In this document: positions 61,918 to 64,000 of the stretch, in pieces
Layout: every line of letters begins with the position of its first letter
Position numbering within the stretch: the stretch's first letter is position 1
Notes under the pieces: generated by a model
What the model was told of the DNA's origin: nothing
Database searches by the model: none
The model's input: the letters and a program-made list of their open reading frames with translations, nothing else
Translations under genes and position numbers: made by a program
Assembly (NCBI RefSeq): GCF_006442315.1
Contig: NZ_VFVY01000003.1
Span: 281,589 to 345,588, forward strand
DNA from: Mesorhizobium sp. B2-3-4
GTDB lineage: Bacteria; Pseudomonadota; Alphaproteobacteria; Rhizobiales; Rhizobiaceae
DNA length: 64,000 nt
Reading direction: 5' to 3'

Positions 61918-62421
61918 ATGGCCGTTGCTGACGACATCGCTCTGATCAAGAGACAGGAAGAGACCCTTGTCTTTACGGCTTTCGACGAAGCCGTCGCCTT
62001 CAAGATCGGCTCTGCCATCCGCGATCGCGCGCTGGCCGAAAACATGCCCGTCATCGTCGATATCAGGACGTTCGACCGGCCGCTTTTCTATGCCGCAATG
62101 CCGGGCTCGAACGCTTCCAATCCCGACTGGGCGCGGCGCAAGATCAATGTCGTCAGGCGCTACCTCAGAAGCACCTATCGTCTGGTTCTGGAACAGCAGC
62201 GCCCGGATCGTACCTTCAAGATCGGCGAGGGGCTGGACATCGCGGATTACGTGCTGGCCGGCGGCGGCTTCCCGGTCACCGTCAAGGGCGCCGGCGTCAT
62301 CGGTGTGATCGCGGTATCCGGCTTGCCGGAGCGCCAGGATCATGGTGTCGTGGTCGATGCGCTCTGCGAGCATCTCGGCATCGAAAAGCGCGGCCTGGCT
62401 TTGTCGGCGGAAGCCGAATGA
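61918..62421 (+). CDS. UPF0303/HbpS-like protein
   Basis: A 167-residue protein of the UPF0303 group: VADDIALIKRQEETLVF, IGSAIRDRALAENMPVIVDI, and VTVKGAGVIGVIAVSGLP. The fold is shared with HbpS/GlcG. No catalytic residues are clear. It overlaps the glycerate kinase gene by 4 bases (ATGA), so the two are coupled, and it follows guaD by 76 bases. Confidence 0.85.
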   Translation: MAVADDIALIKRQEETLVFTAFDEAVAFKIGSAIRDRALAENMPVIVDIRTFDRPLFYAAMPGSNASNPDWARRKINVVRRYLRSTYRLVLEQQRPDRTFKIGEGLDIADYVLAGGGFPVTVKGAGVIGVIAVSGLPERQDHGVVVDALCEHLGIEKRGLALSAEAE

Positions 62422-63683
62422 CCGTTTCCGATCCCAAGGTCTTTCTCACCTCCATCTTCGACGCGGCGGTCGCAGCCGCCGATCCGGAACGCACCATCCG
62501 CGAGCATCTGCCGGCGAAGCCCAGGGGCCGTACCATCGTCATCGGCGCGGGCAAGGGCTCGGCGCAGATGGCGGCCGCCTTCGAGAAGGTCTGGGACGGG
62601 CCGATCGAAGGTCTGGTCGTCACCCGCTACGGCTATGGCGCCAAATGCGAGCGCATCGAAATCATCGAGGCCGCCCATCCGGTGCCGGACGCCGCCGGCC
62701 TCCAAGCCTCGCGGCGACTGCTCGCCAAAGTCCAGGGGCTGTCGGCGGACGACCTTGTCGTGGCGCTGATTTCCGGCGGCGGCTCGGCGCTGCTGCCATC
62801 TCCGGCCGCCGGCCTGACGCTGGCCGACGAGATCGCCGTCAACGAGGCGCTGCTTGCCTCCGGTGCGCCGATCGCGGCGATGAACACCATCCGCAAGCAT
62901 CTCTCCACCATAAAGGGCGGCCGGCTGGCCGCCGCCGCCTGGCCGGCCAAAGTGGTGTCGCTGGTGGTTTCCGACATTCCCGGCGACAATCCAGCCCTTG
63001 TCGCCTCCGGGCCGACCGTTCCCGATGCCGGCAGCCGCGAGGACGCGTTGGCGTCTATATCGGCCTACGGCATGAAACTGCCGGCCTCGGTGATGGCGCA
63101 CATCCAGTCACCGGCCGCCGATGCGCCGGATCCCGACGATGAGCGCTTTGCGCGCAACGAGGTACACCTGATCGCCTCCGCTGGCGTTTCGCTCGAAGCG
63201 GCGGTTGCCGAAGCCTCCAGGCAGGGCATCGAAGCCGTCATCCTTTCCGACGCCGTTGAGGGTGAAGCCCGCGACGTCGGCGGCGTCCACGCCGCGATCG
63301 CCCGCGAAGTGGCGACGCGTAGCCGGCCGTTTTCGAAGCCGGTGCTGATCCTCTCGGGCGGCGAGACCACCGTGACGCTGCGCGCGAAAGGCAAGGGCGG
63401 CCGAAATTCGGAATTCCTGCTCGCCTTCGCCGTCGCCATCAGCGGCGTGGAAGGCATCCACGCGCTTGCCGCCGACACCGACGGCATCGACGGTTCGGAA
63501 AACAATGCCGGCGCCTTTGCCGACGGCTCGACCGTATCGCGCATGCGGGCGGCGGGCGTGGATGCCAAGGCGATGCTGGCCGGCAACAATGCCTGGACGG
63601 CCTTCAATGCGGTGGGTGATCTGTTTGTGCCGGGACCTACGGGCACCAATGTGAATGATTTGAGGGCGATTCTCATTCGTTAG
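62418..63683 (+). CDS. Glycerate 2-kinase (MOFRL family)
   Basis: A 421-residue kinase of the GckA/TtuD type that phosphorylates glycerate to 2-phosphoglycerate. Markers are GAGKGSAQMAAAF, ALISGGGSALLPSP, VVSDIPGDNPALVASGPT and the C-terminal MOFRL core (LSGGETTVTL, GGRNSEFLLA). In this place it completes glyoxylate assimilation from ureide breakdown through tartronate semialdehyde and glycerate, whose own enzymes are not in the window. Confidence 0.92.
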   Translation: MTVSDPKVFLTSIFDAAVAAADPERTIREHLPAKPRGRTIVIGAGKGSAQMAAAFEKVWDGPIEGLVVTRYGYGAKCERIEIIEAAHPVPDAAGLQASRRLLAKVQGLSADDLVVALISGGGSALLPSPAAGLTLADEIAVNEALLASGAPIAAMNTIRKHLSTIKGGRLAAAAWPAKVVSLVVSDIPGDNPALVASGPTVPDAGSREDALASISAYGMKLPASVMAHIQSPAADAPDPDDERFARNEVHLIASAGVSLEAAVAEASRQGIEAVILSDAVEGEARDVGGVHAAIAREVATRSRPFSKPVLILSGGETTVTLRAKGKGGRNSEFLLAFAVAISGVEGIHALAADTDGIDGSENNAGAFADGSTVSRMRAAGVDAKAMLAGNNAWTAFNAVGDLFVPGPTGTNVNDLRAILIR

Positions 63684-63740
63684 AGGGCGTGCAACACTCT
63701 TAACACAACGTTAGCGCTGCCCCTCATCCGCCTGCCGGCA

Positions 63741-63770
63741 CCTTCTCCCCGTATAGAGACGGGGAGAAGG
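63741..63770. repeat. Mesorhizobium-type palindromic intergenic repeat, copy 1
   Basis: CCTTCTCCCCGT (63741-63752) and ACGGGGAGAAGG (63759-63770) pair perfectly around ATAGAG. The upstream flank CTCATCCGCCTGCCGGC belongs to the repeat unit. A second copy in inverted orientation lies 67 bases away. Confidence 0.85.
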
Positions 63771-63837
63771 AAGCCAGGCGCACCTCCGCGCCCTTCTTGT
63801 CACGTTAATGGTTTGCGAAAGCGCCGATGACAGCGTC

Positions 63838-63865
63838 TTTCTCCCCGTCACTATACGGGGAGAAA
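63838..63865. repeat. Mesorhizobium-type palindromic intergenic repeat, copy 2 (inverted)
   Basis: TTTCTCCCCGT (63838-63848) and ACGGGGAGAAA (63855-63865) form an 11-bp stem. Read on the minus strand it repeats copy 1, with its GCCCTGCCGGGC flank. Confidence 0.85.
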
Positions 63866-63899
63866 TGCCCGGCAGGGCAATGAGCGACTATCTGTTGTG

Positions 63900-64000
63900 T
63901 CAAGTTGCATTTGCGAACTCCACGCGCGCATCGCGTGCTTTTGCATTGAGGATGACGAGGAGTTTTCGGGCCAGCGCCATGCGAATGACCATTTTGGTTT
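63900..64000 (-). CDS. Partial IS110-family transposase, C-terminal end
   Basis: The last 33 codons of a frame entering from the right edge: KMVIRMALARKLLVILNAKA, then RDARVEFANAT and a TGA at 63900-63902. The RKLLVILNA ending is typical of IS110 transposases. Only the tail is visible, so it is not known whether the element is whole. IS110 elements often lack terminal inverted repeats, so no end can be marked. Confidence 0.6.
   Translation of the reverse strand, partial: TKMVIRMALARKLLVILNAKARDARVEFANAT

Overview
The window is high-GC alphaproteobacterial DNA, most likely chromosome of a Mesorhizobium or close relative (Rhizobiales). The evidence is the chvI-chvG-hprK-EIIA-ptsH-ahcY-divL gene order, a complete aglR/aglEFGAK locus, a TGA-N9-TCA iron box, rhizobial palindromic repeats, and three DUF680 peptides, a family known mainly from Mesorhizobium. 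No rRNA, tRNA or CRISPR array was seen.

Layout. 1-4130 (minus): divL, cut by the left edge, with tyrosine in place of the H-box histidine; then ahcY with a terminator and a SahR-like operator. 4463-6752 (minus): an AT-richer accessory module of a candidate immunity gene, an orphan RHS-core/toxin-like protein and a secreted transglutaminase-like protein, lying between ahcY and ptsH. 6879-10807 (minus): ptsH, EIIA-Man, short hprK, chvG and chvI, with pckA divergent at 11152. 12860-17017: arfB, a BON-LysM protein, an iron-boxed TonB siderophore receptor and alkB. 17065-22245 (minus): a tight six-gene operon of PqqD-like protein, HprK-like kinase, three GT2 glycosyltransferases and an NTP_transf_5 nucleotidyltransferase. 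22869-23648: three DUF680 peptides in tandem. 23718-31623: alpha-glucoside uptake and hydrolysis (aglEFGAK) with divergent LacI-type aglR. 31861-33426: a LysR regulator and a divergent small membrane protein. 33438-36152 (minus): ECF sigma, membrane anti-sigma and subtilase operon. 36247-46103 (minus): a peptide-type ABC transporter with two paralogous Tat-exported binding proteins, a phosphodiesterase-like enzyme and a CocE-type hydrolase. 46199-63683: purine catabolism, interrupted by phzF, two flavin monooxygenases and a LysR gene. The right end has two inverted copies of a palindromic repeat and the end of an IS110-like transposase.

How the genes work together. Guanine deaminase, XdhABC, PuuD, UraH and the allantoinase/OHCU-decarboxylase fusion convert guanine to allantoate. 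AllE and AllA finish ureide breakdown to glyoxylate, and a glycerate 2-kinase can return carbon to glycolysis. Allantoate amidohydrolase is not present here. ChvG/ChvI, the PTS proteins and pckA form the envelope, carbon and acid-response block typical of rhizobia.

The least explained parts are the PqqD/HprK-like/GT2/NTase operon next to the DUF680 trio, the orphan RHS module, and an anti-sigma factor whose periplasmic domain looks like the propeptide of the protease encoded beside it.
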